A stretch of 33,294 bases of DNA from a virus (IMGVR_UViG_3300025769_000450:1-33294); one strand, 5' to 3'. Positions 17,174 to 25,995 are shown, counted from the stretch's first letter. Numbers and translations are program-made. Notes: generated by a model from the sequence alone, not told the origin.

Positions 17174-19189
17174 TTAAATGGGTGCTGGACCTGCTGGAGC
17201 CATGCTTGCATCCATTGGAGGAGCACCTTCAGCTTGTGGACCTGCCGCTCCCGGAACTGCTGGGCCGCCACCGCCGCCTGCACCGCCGCCTGATGGAGCT
17301 TGTCCTGCTGCCATATCTGCCTGCATCTTCATTCTTTCTTCTTTATGACGAATGATCATGTCTTGAATGTCTTCTTCAAGTCTATCGAATTCAGCAGTCT
17401 CCATGAACCTAATAAGATAAGGTAGTCTGAGTTCATGATTCTCCCACTCTCTAGGAGCTACGTATTCTTCTGTGTCAATAATAGTCTTTATGATCTCATC
17501 CATTCTCTTTTCAGAATGAGTTCCTACATCGTCCATACCTTCTAGGTCATTGAACTTGATGTGCTTAGTCAGCTCTTTAGGATCCTTGCCAGCCTTTTCC
17601 CATAATGGCATAAGCTGCATGATCTCTTGTCTTCTAGCCATAGGATCAAGTGAGAATGAGGTGCCGTATTCTACACGTAGATCGAATCCACCTGCAATAT
17701 CTGCGCCTTCGTATTCCTTAATATCAAATGCTCCCTCTTGTCCACTTATCTTAATCTTTCTAGGAGTATCCCAGTGTTTCTTAATTATGTCTAGAATGTC
17801 TTTATAGACTCCTTCAGTAGTACCTACATACTTATTGAATAGCCTTCTTCTTATTAGATTACCTTGATTAGTTGCATATTGCATTGAGAAACCTGAAGTC
17901 TCTCTTGACTGTTGACCAAACATACTTTCATTAGTACCAGCTAGATCATTGAAGCCCTGAAGAATATCAGCTCTCATCTTAGCAACATCTGGCATAGTTC
18001 CCGGAGTGTTTACAAATGAAGGTCTTTGATTACCTGCACCTTTAACTTCAACTACATCCCATGTAGAGTTATCGATACCTACAGCTTCCGCACCTTCTGG
18101 TAGTACCATCTTAGTTTGACCATGGGCTCTGATATTCTCAAGAGTTTGAAGATCAAGTCTATTCATTGTATCTTGAATCTTAGTTAGGTATGTGATGAAT
18201 GTGTTTCCATAAACTTGGTTAGTCACATCTATATCTGTCATTATGTGGTATGGAAGTCTTGCTTTAGGAAGTGTATCCTTAGTACCGAATCTATGTGGAT
18301 TAGGAACTGGATCTGTAAGACATGTACCATCCTGTAGTATAGCTTCTACATAACGTCCTTGGAATCCATTCTCAGGAAGTCCTTTTTCCCAATACTCGTA
18401 TATAGCGTACTGTCTCTCTTTCTTGTCTTCACCTTGTCTGAATCTATCAGCAAAAGATCTAGACTCTCTGAATGCTTGTCCTGAATCAGTAGATTCTTCT
18501 ATGATGTGATCTGCATAATCTGGATAACATGCTCTGATCTCAGCTTCTGTAAGCAATTTTCTTTCAAATATAAATCTGACTTCATCCCACTTCTTTGCAA
18601 GGGGATCTATGTAGACAGCCCATGTGTCACAAGATTTGACATGAATGTCTCCTTCCATCTCTGTGATTTCAAGAGTTTCAGGATCAAACTTTAGTGGATC
18701 TCCTGCCCATCTATCCCAACATGACTTGATGAATGATGTTCCATACATAACAAGTTGAGCATTGTTTAGATCAAATTCTTCTTGTAGTTTGTATTGTCTT
18801 AGGGCATATCTTACGATGTCATCAGCAGCTCTTGCTCTCCTAACATCTTCTTGATCTGGAGTTAGTGGACTAGGGGTAACACTAGGTGGGTTAGCACTAA
18901 GTTGTGCCTGAATCAATCTGTAGTATCGTACTGTATAGTTCATACCAAATGAATCAAATCCATTAGACTCATCTTCAGAAGCCTTGTTCATGTCAACTCC
19001 AACAGCTCTAGATAGAGAATTGTTCTTATCTCCCATAACTCCTTCAGGATCATATACAGTCTGTTCATTAAGAAGCCATACATCCTCTTGAGTCTTAGCT
19101 CTATAGTCCATAGCATCGGATAGACGGCCACCAAGAAGTTCTTTACCTTTCTCTTTATTGAGGGGTATGAATTTCAAAACTCTACTCAT
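17174..19189 (-). CDS. Portal protein
   Basis: The start is placed at the ATG ending at 19189, which has GGAG six bases upstream; an in-frame ATG 12 bases earlier is less well placed. The 671-residue product contains DIDVTNQVYGNTFITYLTKI, DTMNRLDLQTLENIRAHGQT and SMFGQQSRETSGFSMQYATN, the last resembling the central wing/stem of large portal proteins. The C-terminus is a Pro/Gly/Ala-rich tail from about 630 on. It lies between the terminase and scaffold genes. Portals form the DNA-entry ring and bind terminase. The size and context fit well. Confidence 0.85.
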   Translation of the reverse strand: MSRVLKFIPLNKEKGKELLGGRLSDAMDYRAKTQEDVWLLNEQTVYDPEGVMGDKNNSLSRAVGVDMNKASEDESNGFDSFGMNYTVRYYRLIQAQLSANPPSVTPSPLTPDQEDVRRARAADDIVRYALRQYKLQEEFDLNNAQLVMYGTSFIKSCWDRWAGDPLKFDPETLEITEMEGDIHVKSCDTWAVYIDPLAKKWDEVRFIFERKLLTEAEIRACYPDYADHIIEESTDSGQAFRESRSFADRFRQGEDKKERQYAIYEYWEKGLPENGFQGRYVEAILQDGTCLTDPVPNPHRFGTKDTLPKARLPYHIMTDIDVTNQVYGNTFITYLTKIQDTMNRLDLQTLENIRAHGQTKMVLPEGAEAVGIDNSTWDVVEVKGAGNQRPSFVNTPGTMPDVAKMRADILQGFNDLAGTNESMFGQQSRETSGFSMQYATNQGNLIRRRLFNKYVGTTEGVYKDILDIIKKHWDTPRKIKISGQEGAFDIKEYEGADIAGGFDLRVEYGTSFSLDPMARRQEIMQLMPLWEKAGKDPKELTKHIKFNDLEGMDDVGTHSEKRMDEIIKTIIDTEEYVAPREWENHELRLPYLIRFMETAEFDRLEEDIQDMIIRHKEERMKMQADMAAGQAPSGGGAGGGGGPAVPGAAGPQAEGAPPMDASMAPAGPAPI

Positions 19190-19430
19190 TATCTTCTCCA
19201 TTCCATCCAGATCTTCCTAGAAGCTTCTCTGCGACCTTCTGTTCGACGTTTAGAAGTTCTGCAGTCTCTTCACTAGCAAGAGGTTGTTCTTTGTGAAAAT
19301 TGCCGTCTTCTTCCTTCTCAGGGCATTCATCTTCTGTCTTATGAAGTGTTTCACATTTTGGACACATTCTTTTAGGTCCTTCTTCTGGCATACATAATTT
19401 AATGCCTAAATCTATAAATAGTTTGCTCAC
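19182..19430 (-). CDS. Small zinc-ribbon protein
   Basis: The 82-residue product carries MCPKCETLHKTEDECPEK, a candidate zinc-binding segment with three Cys plus further Cys/His. The C-terminal half is acidic and helical (SEETAELLNVEQKVAEKLLG). It overlaps the terminase stop by four bases and the portal start by eight, so it is translated in a tight unit with the packaging genes. It may be a packaging accessory. No family is recognised. Confidence 0.65.
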   Translation of the reverse strand: MSKLFIDLGIKLCMPEEGPKRMCPKCETLHKTEDECPEKEEDGNFHKEQPLASEETAELLNVEQKVAEKLLGRSGWNGEDNE

Positions 19431-20974
19431 CAGATTTTCCTACTCTTTCTCATTAACATCGTATACTTGCCTTTATTGCCCTTGCGCTTTGCAGCTCTAG
19501 CTTCCTCTTCCAACTCACTAGCCATAAATAGTCTAGCATCTCTGGTCATATGTTGAGGAACCACATCAACTTTAGGAAGATGAAAGATTCCGTACTGTAG
19601 AGCATCACATAGGTGATATTTCGTAGAGTTCTTTATATGTCCAAATTTAGCTGGATTAGGATCCCACTCGGCATCATTAAGCTCGGTAAGCAGTTCTACT
19701 AATTCAGAGTCTATATCTATTTTATCACTTTCTAGCTCTTTTTGCAAGTGCATAATTAGTGCGGTCTTATCTGTCTTATCTGCCTGCATCCAGCCATATA
19801 TTTTGTTTCTTATCATTTCGTTCTGGAACCAAGTCTCAGAAGGGTCATATACTTTTCTTACTATATTGTGAGTGTTTAGAATCCTTGAGATCTTAGACAC
19901 ATAAGTAGTCAGGTCACCTTCTACCTTCAGATAGAAAGCATCAGCAATGTAAGGTCTTCCAGTATGAGGATTCTGAGCTATGAGAATGAATCCACCTTTC
20001 CCACCTGCTGCAGGATCTGCTGCCAAAGTATGTGGCCATTGTTTGTCATAATTGTCAGGAGTGTTGATTATGTTATGATCTCCAAACCTAAACACGGCAT
20101 CAGAAGAATCTAACCAATCACCATAAAGAATACAATTACGTTCTGCTTCTGGAAGATTAGCTACTTTAGCAATCTCTTTCTCTTTTACATTTCTGTATAT
20201 AGGATTGTCAAGTTTACCAAATTTGAATTTCTTACCAATAAGTGGATCAACATTGTCAACCATCTGTCTAATCACTGGATTAGGACTCTTAGGTGTGAAT
20301 GTAGATATGAACTGTCCACGCCTAGCATCAACCCTTCGCTGAAGTTCTTCAACGTACTTGTGAGAGCTTGGCATCTCATCTAGCCATACGTGATGAGCCG
20401 TAAATGATTGAGCTTTCTCTCTAGCATGATCTGCTTTATCGTGAGTTAGGAATATGATCTTGTTTCCATTTTTCAAATTTAACACATGATCTAGTGAACC
20501 ACCAGCTTTTACTACTTTGAAATCTACACCTTCTTTACCTAGATATGGACGAATCTTCTTGTCCCAAAGTTCTGTAATCTGTTTCATCACACGCCCAGCT
20601 AGGATAAGAGTTAGAGGTTCTTGCGCCCAATCAATCCAAGTGTTACCACATTCTTTACATCTGTATTCGTCTAGGTCTGAATCTACTAGTTCAATATTGT
20701 GAGATCCACATCTCTTATCGTAACAGACTTGAGAGTTTGGTCTTTCCCAGTATGGATGATTCTCTTCAAATTTCCATGCAAGAATTCTCGCACCTATTTG
20801 AGATTTACCAAATTGATTACCAGCTACTAGATATACGAAGTCAAGACTGCATTCCATAAGAACTTCTAGCTGTTGAGGAGAAGGTCTTGAAGCAGGTTTG
20901 AAAGGATCCATACAATGAAGCTTCTGTTCATCGACTCTTTTCTTAAGTGCATCTAATTGTTTCTGTGTATACAT
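19427..20974 (-). CDS. terL: Terminase large subunit
   Basis: This is the packaging motor ATPase and nuclease, which cuts DNA and pumps it into the prohead. The 515-residue protein has a Walker A variant (AGNQFGKSQIG, about 51-61) and Walker B (HHVWLDE, about 194-200). The C-terminal RNase H-like nuclease shows acidic motifs near TLAADPAAGG (D320) and VYDPSETWF (D377). An unusual insertion after Walker A holds four Cys (about 84, 89, 106, 109), forming a zinc ribbon within the ATPase domain. It overlaps neighbours on both sides by one to four bases. The small-subunit candidate is not adjacent but about 3.8 kb upstream. Confidence 0.93.
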   Translation of the reverse strand: MYTQKQLDALKKRVDEQKLHCMDPFKPASRPSPQQLEVLMECSLDFVYLVAGNQFGKSQIGARILAWKFEENHPYWERPNSQVCYDKRCGSHNIELVDSDLDEYRCKECGNTWIDWAQEPLTLILAGRVMKQITELWDKKIRPYLGKEGVDFKVVKAGGSLDHVLNLKNGNKIIFLTHDKADHAREKAQSFTAHHVWLDEMPSSHKYVEELQRRVDARRGQFISTFTPKSPNPVIRQMVDNVDPLIGKKFKFGKLDNPIYRNVKEKEIAKVANLPEAERNCILYGDWLDSSDAVFRFGDHNIINTPDNYDKQWPHTLAADPAAGGKGGFILIAQNPHTGRPYIADAFYLKVEGDLTTYVSKISRILNTHNIVRKVYDPSETWFQNEMIRNKIYGWMQADKTDKTALIMHLQKELESDKIDIDSELVELLTELNDAEWDPNPAKFGHIKNSTKYHLCDALQYGIFHLPKVDVVPQHMTRDARLFMASELEEEARAAKRKGNKGKYTMLMRKSRKIW

Positions 20975-21291
20975 TAGTTACCTTTGTAAAGTAATGCCAA
21001 CTTGTAAACAGCGAATACAGCTCCACTGATTCCACCTACCCATAATATAAGTTTGGTAAGTACTCTTATGAAAGTCAAGTGTTCATCAAGAGGTTCTAGC
21101 TTCCTAAGAAGTTCTTCTCTCTCTGCTTTGCCTTGCTTTCTAATCTCTTGTATCATATCTTCATTACGAGCTGATCTAGCCATATGAGCTTCTAGATCTT
21201 TGTTCATATAAGCTTGCTTGATATCAATAGAATCTAATCTATGTTCAAACTTTTCTAGTTTATGTAAAATTCTATCAACATCCTTATTCAT
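20974..21291 (-). CDS. Holin-like membrane protein, C-terminal TM helix
   Basis: The 105-residue product has a heptad-rich charged N-terminal helix (HKLEKFEHRLDSIDIKQAYM) and one C-terminal membrane segment (about 76-100: TKLILWVGGISGAVFAVYKL) followed by a short basic tail. This layout matches small phage proteins of the XhlA/holin-associated type. It overlaps the stop of the spanin-like gene upstream and the ATG of the large terminase downstream. A holin role is inferred from topology and the neighbours; it could equally be another membrane anchor. Confidence 0.55.
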   Translation of the reverse strand: MNKDVDRILHKLEKFEHRLDSIDIKQAYMNKDLEAHMARSARNEDMIQEIRKQGKAEREELLRKLEPLDEHLTFIRVLTKLILWVGGISGAVFAVYKLALLYKGN

Positions 21292-21836
21292 TAGAACCTA
21301 GCTCCTATACCTAAAGCTACTTCACCTGTTAAGGTTTCAAAGTATCCTGTCACTCCGAATGGTCCCCACATGTCATATTGGAATGAGACAAATGAACTTA
21401 GACCTGTAGTATATCCAGCTCCCACACTAAGCGATCGTTTAGTTTGATGTTTCTCATTTTCAATTCGTTTAATTTCCTGTTTCAGTTCTCTCACTTGGTA
21501 TTGATATTCTAGTCTAATTTTCTGTTCTCTTACGGTATCTTCTTCTTTGCTTAGATCTTTAGTCTTCTTAGTTATACGAGTTCCATCTGGTTTAACTGTC
21601 TCTTCAAATGATTCACTCAGTTGACTTTTAAGTTTACGGTTCTCACTTATTTGCATTTCGAGAGTTGCTTTGTGAGTCTTGATCTCTTCTTTAAGTTCAA
21701 TAACTTCTTCTTTTCTAATCTCAATTATGTCACCTTGAAGGCTATAAGTTAGAAAATTAGTAAGGCCCATCAGCATCATCACTAGAGCAAGGAGTGCTAA
21801 CTTTGGGTATTTCTTTATTGTATCAAGCATCTTCAC
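21291..21836 (-). CDS. Spanin-like protein: N-terminal TM, coiled coil, beta C-terminus
   Basis: The 181-residue product has an N-terminal hydrophobic helix (about 12-32: LALLALVMMLMGLTNFLTYS), a long charged coiled coil (about 35-135) and a C-terminal beta segment with alternating aromatic and polar residues ending in Phe (GPFGVTGYFETLTGEVALGI then GARF). An inner-membrane anchor plus periplasmic coiled coil fits an i-spanin. The terminal strands with a final Phe resemble outer-membrane beta-strand signals. A single protein that spans the envelope is possible. GTG (21836) or ATG (21830) could start it. It lies between the peptidase-like and holin-like genes. Confidence 0.5.
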   Translation of the reverse strand: MKMLDTIKKYPKLALLALVMMLMGLTNFLTYSLQGDIIEIRKEEVIELKEEIKTHKATLEMQISENRKLKSQLSESFEETVKPDGTRITKKTKDLSKEEDTVREQKIRLEYQYQVRELKQEIKRIENEKHQTKRSLSVGAGYTTGLSSFVSFQYDMWGPFGVTGYFETLTGEVALGIGARF

Positions 21837-22314
21837 CTACAACCTCATCAAGGAATCTCTTTATGTCTTTAGGACTTAGTATGTCTATGTCCTTATCTAT
21901 GTAGTATCCCATTACGTTCATCAAAAAGATGGCAACAAACTCAGAACATATCTGATGTTCTCTACCTCTATTTAGAGGATTCCATTTCAACTTCCACTTT
22001 CTCTGTAAGAGAATTCCGATCAGTTGTTTATATCCATATTCTAGTCCAGCGAATTCTAAAAGTACTGGAAACTCTTTCTCTTGCTCTTCAGATAGACTCA
22101 ATGTGTATGAATGTAAAACTTCTACTGGATTCATCTTCATCTTCATCTGTCCGAGCAATCTTACATTTGTGTCGTTTGCTTCGTAAACGTAAGAGTGATC
22201 TTCCATAACAACTCTTAGCCTGACATGTCCGTAGTCAGTACCTTCTACTTTTCTAACTAACCAGTTTACCCATGAGAACTTAACTGGGTTTGTAAATTCA
22301 ACAATAACTTTCAT
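21823..22314 (-). CDS. NlpC/P60-like (YiiX-type) hydrolase, candidate endolysin
   Basis: The 163-residue product shows features of circularly permuted papain-fold amidases: an early His in TDYGHVRLRV (H30), a beta strand and then a Cys opening a helix in HQICSEFVAIF (C123). In that fold, Cys and His are the catalytic pair. The body is compact with no signal peptide. It is followed by spanin-like and holin-like genes, so a lysis role (peptide or amide bond cleavage in cell wall) is plausible. Related proteins also act on other amide or lipid bonds, so the substrate is uncertain. Confidence 0.55.
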   Translation of the reverse strand: MKVIVEFTNPVKFSWVNWLVRKVEGTDYGHVRLRVVMEDHSYVYEANDTNVRLLGQMKMKMNPVEVLHSYTLSLSEEQEKEFPVLLEFAGLEYGYKQLIGILLQRKWKLKWNPLNRGREHQICSEFVAIFLMNVMGYYIDKDIDILSPKDIKRFLDEVVGEDA

Positions 22315-22316
22315 AT

Positions 22317-22958
22317 CTAACTCGGCGGTTGATGTAGTAGTCCATTAAAAAATGCTGACACTGCACCTGTATTACCTTCTCCCTTTTTGAATATTATATG
22401 TATCTGAAGTCCTGCTGGTAATTTAGCCGCATAGACATTCTCTTTATGATACCCATCACAAACTCCCCAACTAGGAACGAATGCCTCTAATAGTCCTGCA
22501 AGAGGGTGATGTATTTCAAATGAGATAGTATCGCCAATTTCAGATCCTTCAAAATAGAATCTGAGTCCATTGATCAGTCTGTCTTCTGGCAGATCATATA
22601 CTAGTGTAATATCTTCTGTTCTGTTTTTGAATGAGCCTAAGAATTCAAATCTCGTTCTTGCTCCTTCAGGATCGTCCCATACAGATTTCTTATCACTTCT
22701 TTTAAGTGTAGTACTTACGGACTTACCATTTCTTATCTCTTCTAGAATAGGATCTAGTTCTTCTTTTGTGTAACGTATGTAGCCTGCAAGAGGTGTTGCA
22801 AATTCATTAGTGAATGGAAGTAGACAATATTCAAGCTCTGTCAAAGATCCATCTTCTTCTTCTCTAGTTATAGGTACAGGTTTAGTTTTGTCATATCCTG
22901 ATGTTTGCAGCATAGCTTCTGATATATCTGATTTTCTTATGATGACAAATTTTTTCAT
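22317..22958 (-). CDS. Hypothetical protein between adhesin and hydrolase genes
   Basis: The 213-residue product is globular with no clear motif. It contains ARTRFEFLGSFKNRTEDITL and EDRLINGLRFYFEGSEIGD, a beta-rich middle that might be a jelly-roll or carbohydrate-binding sandwich, but this is only an impression. Its ATG overlaps the stop of the lectin-like gene (TAATG). It lies two bases before the hydrolase gene. A virion or host-attachment role would fit. Confidence 0.65.
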   Translation of the reverse strand: MKKFVIIRKSDISEAMLQTSGYDKTKPVPITREEEDGSLTELEYCLLPFTNEFATPLAGYIRYTKEELDPILEEIRNGKSVSTTLKRSDKKSVWDDPEGARTRFEFLGSFKNRTEDITLVYDLPEDRLINGLRFYFEGSEIGDTISFEIHHPLAGLLEAFVPSWGVCDGYHKENVYAAKLPAGLQIHIIFKKGEGNTGAVSAFFNGLLHQPPS

Positions 22959-24451
22959 TATACACCTACAAAATTAGTTTGATCCATGTTGATCATAGTC
23001 ATCTCATTGATACCTAATTCGTCTTGAATAGTTGGCGCAGTTGCATTCTCGCCCATCTTCCACCAACTTACTAGTCTATTAGAAAACACCTGAGCTTGTA
23101 GATTAACTCCATCTCCGTCATTATATATTGCATTTATTTCTGAAGGTGATAAAGCTGTATCCCAATAAGAAACTTCATCTATTGTATTGTCCCAAAAAAA
23201 TCCTGAAGCTGTTCCTACTTTTAAGCTCTTAGTTGTAAGCCTCCTTCCAGAAGGAAAAGGATCATTAGCAGTCTGAGTACCCGAAGCTATAGCTCCGTTA
23301 GCGTACATTATCATAGTATCTGTAAATTCATCATAAGTCATTACAATGTTTGTTCTATTTCCTCTATAGGAAGGATCTATTCTAAAATCCTTAAAAGCTG
23401 TAGCAGTTCTTAATCTACAAAACAATTGTCCATTAGAAAACATCCTAAAAGAATATTCATCACCTACTTCTAAAATACCTCCACTGTCTTGCTGTGCTGG
23501 CATATCTACCCAAAAACTTAAAGAGAATGATTGAGTTTTGAAAGATGGATCACTTAACACTTCTGTGTATTCAGAAACTCCATCGAAAGTTGTTTGTATT
23601 GTGGATGTGTATGGTGCTGGTATGACAAAGGCTCCAAATCCTTTAGTGTATTCATTATCTACTGCATCTGTTGAGATTATATCAAATACATAAAAAGGGT
23701 GATTTAGAGAACTAGGTTCAGCAAGTTGGACTTCATTCCCTACTATCTGTAACTTAGAAGCATCTTGTCCACTTAGACTATATACATAAGGAGATATTCC
23801 TCCTGTTGTAGATAGAGTTCCTATCACAGTTCCAGTAGGACTTCCTTCAACTATAGAGTTGTTACTCAGTTCTATATTTGTAATAGGTTGCGGAGTGATA
23901 TTGATAGTTAGAATCTGATCATATGTTGCACCATTAGAGTCAGTAGTTCTTATCAATATATTGAAAGGAGAATCAGTTGAATCTGCTAGATAATCTATGA
24001 CTAGATTAGAATTAGATGCTCCGTTGAGAATTACCTTATCTGTCTCTCCTCCTATTATAGAGTATGTGAAAGGTCCTACTCCACTGATAGTAGTTAGTAT
24101 ACCAATCAATGTTCCCGGCTGTGAACCTTCTAGAATAGTATCATTACTCAGTTCTACACCTAGTGGTACAGGAGTTGAAGGAGTTCCCCCTTCTACAACA
24201 AGACTCAAAGGTTCTAGCCAGCCTTGAGGAATATTAACTTGATAGTTCCTATATTCGATCCCATCTATTGTTGGATATCCTTCGGCACTATAAGTGATTG
24301 TCACAGTTTCTTTCTTCTGAGCACTTACATTGTATGTAACAGAAGTTGGAAGAGTTGGATGAAGTGGATCATCATACGCAACAGCATGGACACTATTTAT
24401 AATGGAAATAGGTCTTTCTGTAAGTCTCTTGTATGTGATATTAGTCGCCAC
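22958..24451 (-). CDS. Adhesin with cadherin-like repeats and LamG-type lectin domain
   Basis: The 497-residue product has two Ig/cadherin-like repeats (about 100-190 and 190-275), each opening with the same pattern: LSNDTILEGSQPGTLIGIL and LSNNSIVEGSPTGTVIGTL. A concanavalin/LamG-like jelly roll follows (about 285-470) with FDGVSEYTEV, SFSLSFWVDM, TNIVMTYDEFTDTMIMYANG and NTIDEVSYWDTALSPSEINA. These folds bind glycans or proteins at surfaces. It overlaps the metallopeptidase gene by 11 bases. Whether it is a virion component or a surface protein cannot be told. Confidence 0.78.
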   Translation of the reverse strand: MATNITYKRLTERPISIINSVHAVAYDDPLHPTLPTSVTYNVSAQKKETVTITYSAEGYPTIDGIEYRNYQVNIPQGWLEPLSLVVEGGTPSTPVPLGVELSNDTILEGSQPGTLIGILTTISGVGPFTYSIIGGETDKVILNGASNSNLVIDYLADSTDSPFNILIRTTDSNGATYDQILTINITPQPITNIELSNNSIVEGSPTGTVIGTLSTTGGISPYVYSLSGQDASKLQIVGNEVQLAEPSSLNHPFYVFDIISTDAVDNEYTKGFGAFVIPAPYTSTIQTTFDGVSEYTEVLSDPSFKTQSFSLSFWVDMPAQQDSGGILEVGDEYSFRMFSNGQLFCRLRTATAFKDFRIDPSYRGNRTNIVMTYDEFTDTMIMYANGAIASGTQTANDPFPSGRRLTTKSLKVGTASGFFWDNTIDEVSYWDTALSPSEINAIYNDGDGVNLQAQVFSNRLVSWWKMGENATAPTIQDELGINEMTMINMDQTNFVGV

Positions 24452-24803
24452 TGTTATCCGCCTTCTCTTTTCCTAGTTCAACCATTTTGAAATCTGAATA
24501 GATTCCACTAGTAAGTGAAACCTGAGAAGCCATAGAATTCTCTATAGCTCTAATGATTCCTTCTTCTTTATCTGAGTCTGCAATGACTGAAGCCATTCCA
24601 GTTTCATATAATACTGCATGTAGTGTCTCATGAAAGATTGTAGCAAACAAGTCATCCTTCTTATAGTGATTAGCAGTAGAGATCTTTATGATCTTCTTTT
24701 CAAGTAGAGCTTCTCCGTGAAGATCTGCCCAATTCTCTTGGTACTGAATGTGGTAGTATTTCCCACAAACATTAACTAATGTAGGAACTTTTACCTTACT
24801 CAC
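24441..24803 (-). CDS. Putative zinc metallopeptidase (HExxH)
   Basis: The 120-residue product contains HETLHAVLYETG (HExxH at 58-62), the zinc and catalytic helix of gluzincin/ImmA/SprT-like peptidases, with later Glu residues (about 81 and 88) available as third ligand. Many phages encode similar small single-domain proteins near terminase genes. It starts with GTG inside the last codons of the gene before it, after GAGGG. Its substrate is unknown; capsid or host regulator processing are possibilities. Confidence 0.7.
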   Translation of the reverse strand: MSKVKVPTLVNVCGKYYHIQYQENWADLHGEALLEKKIIKISTANHYKKDDLFATIFHETLHAVLYETGMASVIADSDKEEGIIRAIENSMASQVSLTSGIYSDFKMVELGKEKADNSGD

Positions 24804-25287
24804 TTGGACCCTCTATCTTTTTAACATAACCTAACTGTTCAATCAACTTCTCAAGTTGTTCTTTATCTACTTGGTCATTAGCTTTCTCTTCTTTTTGAGC
24901 AGCTTTGATTTCAGATCTAACTTCTTTTAAGAACTTCATAGCGGCTAGAGAATCAGAATCTCTGTCTGCTCCTGCCATAAGTTCAGCAGCTCTTTCTATC
25001 GCTGATTCAAACAAGTAGTCAATTCTATCAGTTATGTGTTGTCTATCACGAAACCAATTCTCAAATACAGGAGTCCACCAAGAAGCAAGAGTGTCGGGAT
25101 CCATACCTGCCAGTTCCTGAATCTCTCCAAGCTCTGCTAACTCTGGTGAAGCAACTCCTAAGAGTTCTGCTTTGTTGTAATATTTAATTTTAAATTTCTT
25201 CTGAGCTGGATTAGGATGAAAAGAAATCAAGTCTGCTTGTTTCACTATATTCCTAATACTCTCACCATTAACTATTCTGTTTGCCAT
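24796..25287 (-). CDS. Candidate terminase small subunit / DNA-binding protein
   Basis: The 163-residue product is mostly helical and charged. An N-terminal region (VNGESIRNIVKQADLISFHP) could hold a helix-turn-helix, and the C-terminal half (AAMKFLKEVRSEIKAAQKEE) is coiled-coil-like, an arrangement seen in small terminase subunits. The ribosome site is near perfect (AAGGAGG). It begins the translationally coupled run that leads through the large terminase. The function is inferred from size, charge and order; a transcription regulator is an alternative. Confidence 0.45.
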   Translation of the reverse strand: MANRIVNGESIRNIVKQADLISFHPNPAQKKFKIKYYNKAELLGVASPELAELGEIQELAGMDPDTLASWWTPVFENWFRDRQHITDRIDYLFESAIERAAELMAGADRDSDSLAAMKFLKEVRSEIKAAQKEEKANDQVDKEQLEKLIEQLGYVKKIEGPSE

Positions 25288-25341
25288 GTGTCCTCCTTAG
25301 GAGGCCCTTGTTGGTATAGCAGTAGGGCCGTAGCTGCTTTT

Positions 25342-25376
25342 AAGGAGGATTGAGGCCCCACGAGAGGCCCCTCCTT
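25342..25376. repeat. GC-rich inverted repeat upstream of terminase-side genes
   Basis: AAGGAGG (25342-25348) and CCTCCTT (25370-25376) pair perfectly, with a GGCC-rich interior that can pair further. It fills the gap between the 36-residue gene and the small-terminase candidate. On the plus strand a pyrimidine-rich stretch follows; on the minus strand the hairpin has no T-run. Attenuator or processing hairpin are both possible. Confidence 0.45.
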
Positions 25377-25377
25377 C

Positions 25378-25488
25378 CTATTTCTTCTTTTCGTTATCTC
25401 TCTTGAGCTTCTTTATGATCTCTGCATTTCGCTGATCGCGCTCTTTCTTTTTCTTATCTTTAAGATGTTTCTGAAAGTCATTTATCAT
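25378..25488 (-). CDS. Lys-rich micro-protein, 36 residues
   Basis: A short frame starts at an ATG that overlaps the stop of the previous gene (ATGA) and ends at 25378. The product, MINDFQKHLKDKKKKERDQR then a Lys/Asn-rich end, is a single charged helix. The overlap, coupled start and fit to the row of genes support it despite its length. Function unknown; a nucleic-acid binding peptide is plausible. Confidence 0.55.
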   Translation of the reverse strand: MINDFQKHLKDKKKKERDQRNAEIIKKLKRDNEKKK

Positions 25489-25688
25489 TTTCCAAAGAAT
25501 CCCTTCTTAAATGCTGACACTCTTCCTTTATCAAGACCTTTGCCTTTTTTAGATTTCTTCTTATCCGCTAAAGCTTCGTTCTCGTCTTCATCACCAAAAC
25601 CAAAAAGATCCTTGAAACCTTTGTTTCTCTTCTTTTTGATATCTTCCATTTTGTTAACGCCTTTTTTACTGGCTGTCTTTCTTTCCAT
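25485..25688 (-). CDS. Small Lys-rich protein
   Basis: Start chosen at the ATG ending at 25688, two bases past the upstream stop, because GGAG lies nine bases before it; an ATG 15 bases earlier has only pyrimidines upstream. The 67-residue product is basic with one acidic patch (FGFGDEDENEALAD) between Lys-rich ends. Three genes in a row here (25378-25995) share this composition, which suggests related nucleic-acid or virion-internal roles. Confidence 0.65.
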   Translation of the reverse strand: MERKTASKKGVNKMEDIKKKRNKGFKDLFGFGDEDENEALADKKKSKKGKGLDKGRVSAFKKGFFGK

Positions 25689-25689
25689 C

Positions 25690-25995
25690 TTAGAATGCTC
25701 CATTCACAGGAGAAGGAGGAGTCAGCTCAGTATCTTCTTCGCCCATCTCTGGATCTAGTGCAGCTACTTCTGGTTTCTTCTTCTTCAGTTTGTACTTCTT
25801 ATTCTTCTTAGTCTCTTCTACTTTTTTAGCAGATACTTCTTCAGGAGTCATTGACTCGTCTTTCTCTTCCGTAGTTTCAGGAATGCCAAGCTGTTCCTTT
25901 AGACGTTTCATTGATTCTGTTTTCATTACTGGTCCCTTGAGTATTGCTAGTAGTATTAGAGCACCGTAGGCATTATGCCGTCTGTGCCGTTTCAT
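25690..25995 (-). CDS. Small charged protein with possible N-terminal membrane helix
   Basis: ATG at 25995 is preceded by AAGGA; an upstream in-frame TTG lacks a site. The 101-residue product begins MKRHRRHNAYGALILLAILK, a basic start plus short hydrophobic stretch, followed by an acidic/Lys-rich tail (KNKKYKLKKKKPEVAALDPE). It overlaps the winged-helix-like gene by 23 bases. Function unknown. Confidence 0.65.
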   Translation of the reverse strand: MKRHRRHNAYGALILLAILKGPVMKTESMKRLKEQLGIPETTEEKDESMTPEEVSAKKVEETKKNKKYKLKKKKPEVAALDPEMGEEDTELTPPSPVNGAF

